Positions 22,493 to 31,365 of a stretch of DNA of 64,000 nucleotides are shown here, in pieces (the first letter of the stretch is position 1; every line of letters starts with the position of its first letter). The position numbers were made by a program, and so were the translations under genes. The notes beneath the pieces are model-generated. The model was not told the origin of the DNA. It saw only the letters and a list, made by a program, of their open reading frames with translations, and searched no databases. The stretch comes from Arthrobacter sp. P2b. Its GTDB lineage: Bacteria > Actinomycetota > Actinomycetes > Actinomycetales > Micrococcaceae. The stretch lies in NCBI RefSeq assembly GCF_900168295.1, contig NZ_FVZL01000008.1, positions 62,001 through 126,000 of the forward strand. Direction: 5' to 3'.

Positions 22493-22790
22493 TTATTTCT
22501 CCTCATTGTGGAACTTTTTAAGATCGGCACACCTCGTGCCGGCCTTGGTCACTCCGCGAGAAGAATCCTGAATTACCCGCCCGAATTACGGACCGGTGTT
22601 GCAGGAGCTTCGCGCTCGCAACATGTCTTGCGAGCATGAAAAACACCTACACAAAGACTGAGACAAGAATTTCATGCCCGTTCCCGCAGGTCAACGGTTT
22701 GGACGTCGAAAGAAACAAAATTTAGGTAAAGACCGGGTTAAATGCCTCGTCAGGGGCGAATTCGGTAAAAGGCCCGAGGGATAGGTACTT
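22493..22790 (-). promoter_or_regulatory. csp upstream region with hairpins and a candidate promoter
   Basis: No gene. On the minus strand TTGACC (22689-22694) is followed after 17 bases by AATTCT (22666-22671), a possible promoter that would give a leader of about 165 bases. Within the leader are an 8-bp hairpin (GCTCGCAA at 22614-22621 with 22628-22635) and GGCAC-ACCTC-GTGCC (22526-22540). Such leaders commonly mediate thermoregulation of csp mRNAs. Confidence 0.4.
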
Positions 22791-23486
22791 CTAGAAGAGC
22801 CGGGATTCGCTGTCGTCAACGCCGCGCATCGCGTCATAATCCAGGGTGACGCAGTCAATCCCGCGGTCGTTGGCCAGCACCTTGGCCTGCGGCTTGATTT
22901 GCTGGGCTGCAAAGATCCCGCGGACGGGGGCCAGGAGCGGATCGCGGTTCAGAAGCTCGAGGTAGCGGGTCAGCTGCTCCACGCCGTCAATGTCGCCACG
23001 GCGCTTGAGTTCGATGGCCACGGTGGCTCCGTCAGCGTCGCGTGCCAGGATGTCCACCGGACCGATGGCCGTGAAGTACTCGCGGCGGATCAGCGAGTAC
23101 CCGGTGCCCAGTGTTTCGATCTGTTCAGCCAGGAGCCGCTGGAGGTCTGCCTCCACGCCGTCCTTGATCAGTCCGGGATCAACCCCCAGATCGTGCGATG
23201 AGTCGCTGAGCTTTTCGTGGATGTTGATGATCAGCCGGTCATCGGTCTTGGCTGACTGGACGGTCCACTGCTCAACGACGCCCAGTTCGAGGTCCACGTC
23301 CTCCGGCGAGGAAACCCGGAGGGTAGCCGGCGGACTCATCCAGTTGAGCGGCTTGTAGGAGCCGCCGTCCGAATGGACGAGCACAGAACCGTCCGCCTTC
23401 ACCAGCAGGAGCCTGGTGGCGAGGGGGAGGTGGGCTTTGAGCCGGCCAACATAATCAACGGAGCATCGGGCTATCACAAGTCGCAC
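22791..23486 (-). CDS. nucS: endonuclease NucS (mismatch-specific)
   Basis: 231 residues. Cuts both strands at mismatched DNA and replaces MutS/MutL repair in actinobacteria. Catalytic core: GPVDILARD and [22 protein letters not shown] (the Asp...Glu-X-Lys nuclease motif) in the C-terminal half. The C-terminal SRLF resembles the beta-clamp-binding tail described for NucS. Start is GTG ([16 protein letters not shown]); an open frame continues 140 codons upstream, but a TAGTCT box seven bases before the GTG and family length support this start. Confidence 0.95.
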   Translation of the reverse strand: MRLVIARCSVDYVGRLKAHLPLATRLLLVKADGSVLVHSDGGSYKPLNWMSPPATLRVSSPEDVDLELGVVEQWTVQSAKTDDRLIINIHEKLSDSSHDLGVDPGLIKDGVEADLQRLLAEQIETLGTGYSLIRREYFTAIGPVDILARDADGATVAIELKRRGDIDGVEQLTRYLELLNRDPLLAPVRGIFAAQQIKPQAKVLANDRGIDCVTLDYDAMRGVDDSESRLF

Positions 23487-23493
23487 GCCGTAC

Positions 23494-23499
23494 AGACTA
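23494..23499 (-). promoter_or_regulatory. -10 box TAGTCT for nucS
   Basis: Seven bases separate the box from the GTG, which leaves no room for a ribosome site: leaderless arrangement. Confidence 0.6.
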
Positions 23500-23579
23500 C
23501 CGTCTGCCGCTGCCCGGGCTGATTCCGACGGCGACGCTGCCGGCAATCGGGGCCGCGCGGCGACAGCGGGTGGCTGGGG

Positions 23580-23585
23580 CAGAAT
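23580..23585 (+). promoter_or_regulatory. -10 box CAGAAT
   Basis: Six bases before the ATG at 23592; divergent from the nucS promoter, start codons 105 bp apart. Confidence 0.5.
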
Positions 23586-23591
23586 GGATGC

Positions 23592-23945
23592 ATGCCGCGT
23601 TCCAACCGTCCCCGCCGTCCTGTCTCCGGCAAGGGTGCCGCTTCCGGCCGGATCGGTGGCAGGAAGGGCGGCGGCGAGGTGCCTGAACTTGACCTGGAAC
23701 GGGCGCGGGCAGGCATCGCCCGGCGGGAGAGCGCGCCGGACGGTGAGTGGATGGTCCGCACCATGACCGCCAAAAACGCCGAGAAGACCTACATCTGCCC
23801 GGAATGCTCCACCGCGGTGCTGCCCGGCGTCGCGCATTTGGTGGTCTGGAAGGACGACCATCTCTTCGGGGCGGCAGCCGGCCTGGCGGAGCGGCGCCAC
23901 TGGCACACCAACTGCTGGATGTCGCGCAGTTACCGCTACCGCTAA
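23592..23945 (+). CDS. conserved small zinc-ribbon-like protein
   Basis: 117 residues. A basic, Gly/Arg-rich N-terminus (about 1-30) is followed by a compact domain with CPEC and a later HWHTNCW, a set of Cys/His residues suited to bind one zinc ion. Homologues occur divergent from or near nucS in actinobacteria and are often labelled ATP/GTP-binding protein, but I see no nucleotide-binding motif to support that name. Function unknown; DNA or RNA binding is plausible from the basic tail. Confidence 0.7.
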   Translation: MPRSNRPRRPVSGKGAASGRIGGRKGGGEVPELDLERARAGIARRESAPDGEWMVRTMTAKNAEKTYICPECSTAVLPGVAHLVVWKDDHLFGAAAGLAERRHWHTNCWMSRSYRYR

Positions 23946-23976
23946 GTACCGCGAGCGGCCGGACCCCTGTTGTCGC

Positions 23977-23982
23977 TAAGCT
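23977..23982 (+). promoter_or_regulatory. -10 box TAAGCT
   Basis: Seven bases before the ATG at 23990, just after the upstream stop codon. Confidence 0.6.
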
Positions 23983-23989
23983 GGCATGC

Positions 23990-24790
23990 ATGACTTTTGA
24001 TCCGGCGTCGTACGAATTCAGCTCCTCCGGCACCCCTGTTCCCATCCGGGCCTCCACGGTCCTGCCCGCGCGGCGCGAAAACGTGCAGCTGCAGACGGAC
24101 GACGGACATACCCTGATCGGGGAACTGGCGCTGCCCGAATCAGGGCCGGTCCATGCCACGCTGATCACCCTTCATCCGCTGCCCACCCACGGCGGATTCA
24201 TGGACTCGCATGTCTACCGCAAGGCCTCCTACCGTTTGCCGGCCCTGGCAGGCATCGCCGTGCTGCGGTTCAATACCCGCGGGACCGCCTCTCCGCATGG
24301 GACAAGCACCGGCACCTTCGAGGAGGGCATCGGCGAAAAGTACGACGTCGAGGCCGCCGTCCGCTTCGCCGTCGGGCGGGGCCTGCCCAACAGGTGGCTG
24401 GTGGGTTGGTCCTTCGGCACCGAACTGGCCCTGATGTACGGGGCAGTGGAACCGGTTGCGTCGCAGGTGGAAGGCGCGGTCCTCCTGTCACCGCCGCTGC
24501 ACCGCGCCACGGACAAGCACCTGCAGCAGTGGGCTGAATCGGGCAAGCCCCTCACGGTCCTGGTGCCGGAGCACGATGACTTCCTGCAGCCGGCCGAGGC
24601 GGCGGAACGGTTCAGCCTGGTGCCCCAGGCGCGCGTGGTGGGCGTGGCAGGAGCCAAGCACCTGTGGGTGGGGGAGAAGTACGCTTCCCGGGTTCTGAAC
24701 GAGATCGTCGACGAGGTCACCGAGGCAGGCTCCGGCGCTGCCGGGCTGCCGCAGGAGTGGGACGGGCCCGCCGCCACCGCGTCCGCCTAG
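23990..24790 (+). CDS. alpha/beta hydrolase
   Basis: 266 residues of the dienelactone-hydrolase/YfhR-like type. After an N-terminal strand region, the oxyanion region LHPLPTHGGFMDSHVYR, the nucleophile elbow GWSFGT, the acid region VPEHDDFLQP and the histidine in GAKHLWVG are visible. Related proteins hydrolyse esters or lactones; the substrate is unknown. The ATG is fixed by the -10 box; the frame is open upstream through the previous gene. Confidence 0.85.
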   Translation: MTFDPASYEFSSSGTPVPIRASTVLPARRENVQLQTDDGHTLIGELALPESGPVHATLITLHPLPTHGGFMDSHVYRKASYRLPALAGIAVLRFNTRGTASPHGTSTGTFEEGIGEKYDVEAAVRFAVGRGLPNRWLVGWSFGTELALMYGAVEPVASQVEGAVLLSPPLHRATDKHLQQWAESGKPLTVLVPEHDDFLQPAEAAERFSLVPQARVVGVAGAKHLWVGEKYASRVLNEIVDEVTEAGSGAAGLPQEWDGPAATASA

Positions 24791-24802
24791 GCGGACGGGC
24801 CG

Positions 24803-26122
24803 CTAGTGCTGGTCCTGCCTGACGATGTAGATCTCCCGGATCAGCAGCAGGACGGCGGCTGCCGTGGGAATGGCGATCAGGGCGCCCAGGACGCCCAGCA
24901 GGCTGCCGCCGGCGATGACGGAAATGACGGCAACGGCACCGGGCACTGCCACGGCCTTCTGCATGATGCGCGGCGAGATGAAGTAGGCCTCGAACTGCAG
25001 GTACGCGAAGTAGCAGATGCCGTAGATCGCGGCGGTCTGCCAGCCCTCCGTCAGCGAGACGAGCAGCACCACAATGCCTGCGATCATGCCGCCCACCAGG
25101 GGGATGAACGCGAGCAGGGCAACCACGAACGCGAGCAGCAGGGCGAACGGGATGCCCACGATGGACATCACGATGAAGGCGAACGTGGCGTTGAGCAGTG
25201 CCACGCAGGCCTGTCCGATCACGTAGTTTCCCACCGAACGGGTGATTTCCTCGGACAGGGCCTCCACCCGGTTGCGGCGGGAGCGCGGGGCCAGCCGGTA
25301 TCCCCATTTCTTCATGGCAGGCAGTGCGGCCAGGAAGTACAGGCTCAGGACCAGCACAATCAGGGTGCCGAACAGGCCGTTGGCAACTGTGGATCCAAAG
25401 CCCACCACACCGCCGAAGATCCCGCCCACCGCGGCGGGGTCGTTGACGAACTTGTCCAGCTCTTCGGACACGCGGTCCCGCACCCCGAACTGGTCATCAA
25501 GGCTGCGGAAAAATTCGGAGTCGATGAAGTCCCGGATCCAGACCGGTGCCTGCTCCACAATTTCCGTCACCTGCTCCACGATGGTGGGGATCAGGGTGGC
25601 GAAAAAGCCGACGACGGCGCTGATCAGCACGGTGACCGAGACCAGGATGCCGGCCGGGCGGGGGATTTTGCGGTTCTCCAGCCAGCCCACCACCGGTTCC
25701 AGGCCGAGGGCGATGAACAGCGCCGCCACGATCCACAGCAGCAGCTGCGTGGTGTTGGAGCCGATCCAGTACACGAGCAGGGCAAGCCCCACGCCCACCG
25801 TTCCCATGAACCCGAGGTACAGGGGGTGCTGCGGCGACATCCGGGGGCCCGGGCGGCCGAACTGCGGCCGCACCTCGCTGTCAAGGTCAGCTTCATCCTC
25901 GCCGGCCTGGTGCTCCTGGACGTACTCAGGCGGCATTTCGAACCGGAGCCTCGGCTGCGCACCCGGCAGCGGCTGGCGAAGCCGCCGGGCCACCAGGCCA
26001 AGGGCGGACGCCGCGGAGCCTTTCCGGCGCACAGCTTCGGGTCCCGGGGGGACGGCAGCCGGAGGCTCCTGGCTTCGAGGATTCCCGTCTGCCGCGGAGG
26101 ACTCGTCCGTCTTGTCAGTCAC
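24803..26122 (-). CDS. AI-2E family transporter (PerM/UPF0118)
   Basis: 439 residues. A hydrophilic Pro/Arg/Glu-rich N-terminus of about 95 residues precedes eight hydrophobic segments with the family features GLEPVVGWLENRKIPR, a large middle loop (EQVTEIVEQAPVWIRDFIDSE) and a C-terminal PLVGGMIAGIVVLLV. Members export autoinducer-2 or other small solutes, or act in Na+/Li+ efflux; the substrate here cannot be told. Start at GTG is weakly supported; a start closer to the first helix is possible. Confidence 0.85.
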   Translation of the reverse strand: MTDKTDESSAADGNPRSQEPPAAVPPGPEAVRRKGSAASALGLVARRLRQPLPGAQPRLRFEMPPEYVQEHQAGEDEADLDSEVRPQFGRPGPRMSPQHPLYLGFMGTVGVGLALLVYWIGSNTTQLLLWIVAALFIALGLEPVVGWLENRKIPRPAGILVSVTVLISAVVGFFATLIPTIVEQVTEIVEQAPVWIRDFIDSEFFRSLDDQFGVRDRVSEELDKFVNDPAAVGGIFGGVVGFGSTVANGLFGTLIVLVLSLYFLAALPAMKKWGYRLAPRSRRNRVEALSEEITRSVGNYVIGQACVALLNATFAFIVMSIVGIPFALLLAFVVALLAFIPLVGGMIAGIVVLLVSLTEGWQTAAIYGICYFAYLQFEAYFISPRIMQKAVAVPGAVAVISVIAGGSLLGVLGALIAIPTAAAVLLLIREIYIVRQDQH

Positions 26123-26288
26123 TGGTTTTTCGGGCCTGTTCCGTGCGTGGCACCGCGTCGGCGGGCCGGTGTGATGATCATCGCAAACACTATCAGCCGC
26201 CTTGTCAATAGCCGCGGAGGAGCCGCCGCCCGGGCCTGCTGCAGGCGGCTCACGGGCCGTCCATCCGGGGCCGTGGTAACAAAACGGT

Positions 26289-26294
26289 TACTAT
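26289..26294 (+). promoter_or_regulatory. candidate -10 box TACTAT
   Basis: Within a short AT-rich patch (GTTACTATTGAAGG) in the 191-base divergent gap. It lies 19 bases before the ATG at 26314 and 34 before the alternative TTG at 26329. Confidence 0.45.
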
Positions 26295-26313
26295 TGAAGG
26301 TAAACCCCCGCTG

Positions 26314-28017
26314 ATGATAGGTGTTCCCTTGCGTTTAAAGACTGCAGTCGCACTCGTGCTGCTCGGCCTCCTGACACTTTTGGCCGGCATCGGCCAGAGA
26401 ACCATCTGGGCCCCCTCCGAGACCTTCACGGCGTCCGCGCCGGCCGATGCCGCGGAGGCGCCGCTGACCGTCATTGACCAGAATCTGCGCACCCTTCACG
26501 GCGGCACCGTCAAGATCACCATCGAAGGTGACGGGAACTTCATGCTCGCCGCCGGCCGTCCCGATGACGTGGACGCCTGGGTGGGCCAGGCAGCCCACAA
26601 CACCATCAGCGGCGTTTCCGAGGACGGCAAGTCGCTGCAGGTTGAGCATGCCGACGGCGAAGCCACGGCACCCAATCCGGCCGGCTCAGATCTCTGGGTT
26701 TCCACCGAGAACGCCAACGGCGAACTGGAGTACTCCTGGACCCCTCCGGCTGACGGCGACTGGACCCTCCTGCTCGCGTCCGACGGCACCAAGGCTGCTC
26801 CCGCCTCCGTGTCCATGACGTTCCCGAACGACACCTCCACTCCGTGGGCCATCCCGCTGATCGTCCTGGGCTCCCTGCTGATCCTCGGCGGCATTGCGCT
26901 GGCACTGCTCTCGGCCCACAAGCCCAACGGTGAAGGCGGAGGCGACGGCGCGGGCAGCGGCTTCGCCCAGCGTGCCCGTGCCAAGAGCGAGGCCCGGACG
27001 GCGTCGCGCGCCAGCATGGTGGCCGCCGGTATCACCGCAGCTGTCCTGGCGGGTACCGGTACTGCCGCGAACGCCGCGACACCCGCCCCCGAGCCCTCCG
27101 GCTCCTCATCGGCCGCCGCGCAGGAAGAGGCTGCGTCCCCGGTCCTGCTGGACGCCCAGTTCCGGCGCATCCTGGAACAGGTTTCCAGCGCTGCCGACGC
27201 CGGCGATGCGGCCAAGGATGCTGCACAGCTCAGCGAGCGCGTGGCCGGCACGGAACTGGAGGTCCGCACCCAGAACTACAAGATCCGCTCGCAGGTGGGT
27301 TCCTACGAGGCCCGGATGCCGGTACGGTCCACCAAGCTGCTCACCACGGTTGTCACCAGTGACCGCGACTGGCCCCGCTCGGTGCTGGCGGTCACGCAGG
27401 GCGACGGCAACGTGGTCCCGCAGCTGCTGACCCTGGTCCAGCAGTCACCCCGCGAGAACTACAAGCTGATGGAAACCACTCCGCTCCAGCCCGGCACCAC
27501 CTTCCCCACGATCAGCCGCACGGGAACCGACACCCTGGCAGCGGGGGACAAGACCGGGCTCCTGTACAGCGGTGAAGAAGCCCTTTCCGGGCTGGCAGAC
27601 CGCCTGACCACCCCAGACTCGGCCTTCAAGGACAAGCTGGTGGAAGGCGAGTCCTCGCCGTACATCGCTGACACGCTGTCCTACCAGGCTGAAGTGGTCA
27701 AGGCTGGCGAGAACGGCAACTTCTCCTTCACCCACAAGGTGGCTCCGGAAAGCACGGTTGTCTTCCGGACCGAAGACGGCGGCGCCCTGGTCCTGGGCCG
27801 GATCAACTTCAGCTTCGAGGGGACGCCCAAGGCGGCCGGCGACAAACTGACCATCGGGGACGACGCCGCAGCCCTGGCCGGCGGCAAGGAAACCACCACC
27901 GGAATGGTGCTCAGCTTCGCCGAATCCATGGCCGTGTATGTTCCGCCTGCAGGATCGACCGATCCCATGAAGCTCGTCGCGGCAACCCGCGGCCTGGTGG
28001 GGGCCAGCTTCAAGTAA
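26314..28017 (+). CDS. membrane-anchored two-part exported protein of unknown function
   Basis: 567 residues, not assigned to a family. An N-terminal hydrophobic helix (VALVLLGLLTLLAG) leads to an exported domain of about 145 residues with beta-rich repeats; a second helix (WAIPLIVLGSLLILGGIALALL, near 172-193) returns to the cytoplasm; a basic linker QRARAKSEARTASR follows; then a signal-like helix (MVAAGITAAVLAGTGTAANA) exports the C-terminal 300 residues. Three crossings and two outside domains are the simplest reading. TTG at 26329 (GATAGGTG upstream) is an alternative start. Followed by the YbbN-like gene. Confidence 0.65.
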   Translation: MIGVPLRLKTAVALVLLGLLTLLAGIGQRTIWAPSETFTASAPADAAEAPLTVIDQNLRTLHGGTVKITIEGDGNFMLAAGRPDDVDAWVGQAAHNTISGVSEDGKSLQVEHADGEATAPNPAGSDLWVSTENANGELEYSWTPPADGDWTLLLASDGTKAAPASVSMTFPNDTSTPWAIPLIVLGSLLILGGIALALLSAHKPNGEGGGDGAGSGFAQRARAKSEARTASRASMVAAGITAAVLAGTGTAANAATPAPEPSGSSSAAAQEEAASPVLLDAQFRRILEQVSSAADAGDAAKDAAQLSERVAGTELEVRTQNYKIRSQVGSYEARMPVRSTKLLTTVVTSDRDWPRSVLAVTQGDGNVVPQLLTLVQQSPRENYKLMETTPLQPGTTFPTISRTGTDTLAAGDKTGLLYSGEEALSGLADRLTTPDSAFKDKLVEGESSPYIADTLSYQAEVVKAGENGNFSFTHKVAPESTVVFRTEDGGALVLGRINFSFEGTPKAAGDKLTIGDDAAALAGGKETTTGMVLSFAESMAVYVPPAGSTDPMKLVAATRGLVGASFK

Positions 28018-28056
28018 CCCGACTACCGCAGTACTTCCGGCAGCGGCCGGAGTGGC

Positions 28057-28062
28057 TAAAGT
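28057..28062 (+). promoter_or_regulatory. -10 box TAAAGT
   Basis: Seven bases before the ATG at 28070; it selects that ATG over the in-frame GTG at 28052. Confidence 0.6.
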
Positions 28063-28069
28063 GGAAAGC

Positions 28070-29065
28070 ATGAGTTCGCCAGCTTCCCGCCCTGTCCCTC
28101 CAGCCGCTGCCAGCCTGCTTAACCTGCGTGGCGCCGTCGACCTTTCCACCTTGAAACAGCGCCCTGCAGCGCCGGCCGCAACCGGAGTTCCTGCCGGGAC
28201 AGGCGCGTCGGCCGGGAACGGGCCGGAGGGGGCGCAGGCCGGCGGGCCCGAGCTGAGGGTCGACGTCACCGAAGCCAACTTCCAGCAGCTCGTGGAGCTG
28301 TCCGCGCAGGTGCCCGTGGTCTTTGCACTGTGGGCCCCGTACTCGCCGGAATCCACCGGCATGCTGGAAACCCTGGACCGCGTGGTGGCAAGCTACGGCG
28401 GCCGGCTGGTCCTCGGGGCCGCAGACATCGACGCCTTCCCGCAACTGGCCCAGGCGTTCCAGGTGCAGGCCGTTCCCACCGCCGTCGCGGTCCTGAAGGG
28501 ACAGCCTGTGCCGCTCTTCCAGGGCAGTGCCGACGAGCAGCAGGTGCGCAGCCTCTTCGACGAACTGTTGAAGGTGGCTGCCGCAAACGGCGTGACCGGC
28601 AGCCTGAACGCGGGTGCCGCGGGGGAACCGGAGCCCGCACCGCTGCCGCCCCTGCACCAGGCCGCCTTCGATGCCATCGAGGCCGGCGACTACGAGGCTG
28701 CCGCCGGTTTTTACCGGCAGGCGCTGAACGAGATGCCGTCGGACCATGACGCCAAGGCCGGGCTTGCCCAGGTTGAGCTCATGGCGAGGCTGCAGCCCCT
28801 GTCCGCCCAGGACAGTGAGGCGCTCCGTACGCTGGCCGCCGACGAGCCGGACAACGTGGAGGCCCAGCTGGGCGTTGCCGACCTGGACGTGGCAGGCGGG
28901 CACGTGGAGGACGCGCTGAACCGCCTGGTGGCGTTCATCGGGAGGAACTTCGGCCCTGAACGCGAGACCGCGCGGGTACGGCTCCTGGAACTCTTCGACG
29001 TGGTGGGGGCATCGGACGAACGCGTCGGCAAGGCGCGGCAGGCCCTCGCGAGGGTCCTCTTCTAG
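28070..29065 (+). CDS. YbbN/CnoX-like thioredoxin-TPR protein without redox cysteines
   Basis: 331 residues. A thioredoxin fold (about 65-175) is recognisable from VVFALWAPYSPESTGMLETLDRV and the cis-proline stretch VQAVPTAVAVLKGQPV. The CxxC site is replaced by PYSPES, so it cannot act as a disulfide reductase. TPR-like helices follow (FDAIEAGDYEAAAGFYRQAL...). E. coli YbbN/CnoX is a holdase acting with GroEL/DnaK; a chaperone role is inferred. The stop overlaps the next gene's GTG by one base. Confidence 0.87.
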   Translation: MSSPASRPVPPAAASLLNLRGAVDLSTLKQRPAAPAATGVPAGTGASAGNGPEGAQAGGPELRVDVTEANFQQLVELSAQVPVVFALWAPYSPESTGMLETLDRVVASYGGRLVLGAADIDAFPQLAQAFQVQAVPTAVAVLKGQPVPLFQGSADEQQVRSLFDELLKVAAANGVTGSLNAGAAGEPEPAPLPPLHQAAFDAIEAGDYEAAAGFYRQALNEMPSDHDAKAGLAQVELMARLQPLSAQDSEALRTLAADEPDNVEAQLGVADLDVAGGHVEDALNRLVAFIGRNFGPERETARVRLLELFDVVGASDERVGKARQALARVLF

Positions 29066-30162
29066 TGCCGGCGCTTTTCGAGCCGCTGAAGCTGCGCTCA
29101 CTCGAGCTTCAGCACCGCGGCTGGGTGTCGCCCATGTGCCAGTACAGCTGCGACCCCGACGCCGATCCCGGCGTGCCCAACGACTGGCACCTGATGCATC
29201 TGGGTTCCTTTGCCGCCGGCGGTGCGGCGCTGATCCTCGCCGAGGCGTCCGCCGTGAGTCCCGAAGGCCGCATCAGCCCACGCGACGCCGGCCTGTACAA
29301 CGACGCCCAGGCGGAAGCGTGGCAGCGGATCACCACGTTCGTGCACCGGCACGGAGCGGCAGGCGCCAAAATCGGAGCTCAGCTGGCGCATGCCGGCCGT
29401 AAGGCATCCACGTGGTGGCCCTTCTCCGGCAAGCACGGCAGCGTCCCCGTATCCGACGGCGGCTGGACCACTGTGGGGCCGTCGCCGCTGGCGTTTGAGG
29501 GGTATGCCGCTCCCGCCGGCATGACGGCGGAACAGATCCAGGAAGTGATCTCCGACTTCGCCGCGGCGGCCGTGCGCGCCGTTGAGGCGGGCTTCGACAC
29601 GGTGGAGATCCACGGTGCCCATGGTTACTTGCTGCATCAGTTCCAAAGCCCGCTGGCCAACCTGCGGGACGATGAATGGGGCGGTGACGAAACCGGCCGC
29701 AACCGCCTGATGCTGGCCGTCGTCGATGCCGTGCGGGCGGTCATCCCGGACTCGATGCCGCTGCTGCTGAGGATCTCCGCCACCGACTGGGCAGAGGGCG
29801 GCATCGACCTGCCGGCATCGGTCCGCCTTGCCCGCCAAGCTGCCGCGCGGGGCGTGGACCTGATCGACGTTTCCAGCGGGGGAGCCGTGGCCCACCAAAG
29901 CATTACACCCCGTCCGGGGTACCAGACAGGGTTCTCCGCCGCCATCCGGGAGGAAGCGGGTATTCCCACCGGAACGGTTGGCCTGCTGACGTCGGCAGGT
30001 CAGGCCGAGCACGCCATCGCAACAGGCCAGGCCGATGCGGTCCTCATCGCCCGGGCAGCGCTCCGGGACCCGCACTGGTGGCTGCGTGCGGCCTTCGAGC
30101 TGGGCCATGACATTCCGTGGGCCCCGCAGTACGAGCGGGCCCTGCCGAGGCGCACGTTCTAG
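29065..30162 (+). CDS. NADH:flavin oxidoreductase, old yellow enzyme (YqjM-like)
   Basis: 365-residue FMN-binding TIM barrel that reduces activated C=C bonds of enones with NAD(P)H. Motifs of the YqjM class: PMCQYSC with the redox-tuning Cys near residue 26, EIHGAHGYLLHQF with the substrate-binding His pair, SPLANLRDDEWGG, and the phosphate-binding VGLLTSAGQAEHAI...DAVLIARAALRDP. GTG start one base inside the preceding TAG, so it is co-translated with the YbbN-like protein. Confidence 0.93.
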   Translation: MPALFEPLKLRSLELQHRGWVSPMCQYSCDPDADPGVPNDWHLMHLGSFAAGGAALILAEASAVSPEGRISPRDAGLYNDAQAEAWQRITTFVHRHGAAGAKIGAQLAHAGRKASTWWPFSGKHGSVPVSDGGWTTVGPSPLAFEGYAAPAGMTAEQIQEVISDFAAAAVRAVEAGFDTVEIHGAHGYLLHQFQSPLANLRDDEWGGDETGRNRLMLAVVDAVRAVIPDSMPLLLRISATDWAEGGIDLPASVRLARQAAARGVDLIDVSSGGAVAHQSITPRPGYQTGFSAAIREEAGIPTGTVGLLTSAGQAEHAIATGQADAVLIARAALRDPHWWLRAAFELGHDIPWAPQYERALPRRTF

Positions 30163-30173
30163 TTGGTGCGTGG

Positions 30174-30464
30174 ATGATGACGGACCGGCAGCCCGACGGG
30201 GCGCAAGCCCCTGGTGACCCAACAGAGCAGAAACTCGAAGCCGCCATCCTGGAGCTTCTGGCGGCCAGGGCGGCGTCGTCCACCATCTGCCCGTCGGACG
30301 CAGCACGTGCCGTGGGCGACGAAAACTGGCGCGACCTCATGGAGCCTGCCCGGCGGGCCGCGCGCCGGCTGGTTGACGCAGGCGAGGTGCAGATCACCCA
30401 GGGCGGCTCGGTGGTTGATCCCTCCACCGCCAAAGGCCCCATCCGGATCCGGAAAGTGCGGTAG
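30174..30464 (+). CDS. DUF3253 protein
   Basis: 96 residues. The core (about 20-96) reads KLEAAILELLAARAASSTICPSDAARAVG...WRDLMEPARRAARRLVDAGEVQITQGG, a small winged-helix-like domain known as DUF3253. Charged C-terminal GPIRIRKVR is typical. Nucleic-acid binding is plausible but not shown. Starts 11 bases after the OYE gene; either of two adjacent ATGs (30174, 30177) may be used. Confidence 0.82.
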   Translation: MMTDRQPDGAQAPGDPTEQKLEAAILELLAARAASSTICPSDAARAVGDENWRDLMEPARRAARRLVDAGEVQITQGGSVVDPSTAKGPIRIRKVR

Positions 30465-30558
30465 CACCCGGCGCGCTTCGGAGGCGTCAGCAACGGATCC
30501 CTTCGTACGCCTTTTTTGCTACTCCTGCGGGAGGACCCCCGGACCGGACGGTGAGGGC

Positions 30559-30564
30559 TAGTCT
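30559..30564 (+). promoter_or_regulatory. -10 box TAGTCT
   Basis: Six bases before the ATG at 30571; heads the ABC exporter pair. Confidence 0.6.
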
Positions 30565-30570
30565 GGCTTC

Positions 30571-31365
30571 ATGAGCGCTCCGATACCTGACCCGGCACCG
30601 CAACCAGGGCCCGTGGCGGCCCTGTCCATCCGGGGCCTTGCCAAACGCTTTGGCGAAAAAATCGCGGTGGACGGCATTAGCCTGGATGTTCCGGCCGGCT
30701 CCTTCTTCGGCATCGTGGGACCAAACGGTGCCGGCAAGACCACCACGCTGTCCATGGCCACCGGGCTCCTACGTCCTGACTTCGGCACGGCGGTGGTGCA
30801 CGGCGTGGACGTCTGGACCCGGCCCCTGGAAGCCAAGAAGCTCATGGGCATCCTGCCCGACGGCGTCAGGCTGTTCGACCGGCTGACGGGCGAGCAGCTG
30901 ATCACCTACGCCGGCCTCCTGCGGGGCATGCAGAAGGACGTCGTGGCATCCCGGGTGGGCGAGCTGCTGGCCGCCATGGACCTGTCGCAGGACGCCGGAA
31001 CGCTGGTGGTGGACTATTCAGCCGGCATGACCAAGAAAATCGCTCTCGCCTCCGCCTTGATCCACGCGCCGCGCCTGCTGGTCCTCGACGAGCCCTTCGA
31101 AGCCGTGGATCCCGTGTCCGCAGCCAACATCCGCTCCATCCTGGACAGGTACGTGGCGTCCGGCGGCACCGTGATCGTGTCCAGCCACGTGATGGACCTG
31201 GTCCAGCGGATGTGCGACCACGTGGCCGTGGTGGCAGGCGGCCGGCTGCTGGCTGCCGGCACCGTGGATGAAGTCCGCGGCGGTGCATCCCTCGAAGACC
31301 GGTTCGTCCAGCTGGTGGGCGGCCGCAGCCACACGGAAGGGCTGGAATGGTTGCGCACCTTCTGA
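30571..31365 (+). CDS. ABC transporter ATP-binding protein
   Basis: 264 residues. Walker A GPNGAGKTT (near 52-60), Walker B LLVLDEPFEAVDP and the switch His in VIVSSHVMDLV are intact. The signature is SAGMTKKIALA rather than LSGGQ, a pattern common in ABC-2 type exporters of this sort. Its 3' end overlaps the permease by 19 bases, so they form one transporter. Substrate unknown. Confidence 0.92.
   Translation: MSAPIPDPAPQPGPVAALSIRGLAKRFGEKIAVDGISLDVPAGSFFGIVGPNGAGKTTTLSMATGLLRPDFGTAVVHGVDVWTRPLEAKKLMGILPDGVRLFDRLTGEQLITYAGLLRGMQKDVVASRVGELLAAMDLSQDAGTLVVDYSAGMTKKIALASALIHAPRLLVLDEPFEAVDPVSAANIRSILDRYVASGGTVIVSSHVMDLVQRMCDHVAVVAGGRLLAAGTVDEVRGGASLEDRFVQLVGGRSHTEGLEWLRTF

Noticed and set aside
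24806..26314. 502-codon open frame on the plus strand opposite the AI-2E transporter
   Set aside because: His/Gln/Arg-rich composition with no domain; it is the antisense shadow of a clear membrane protein gene.
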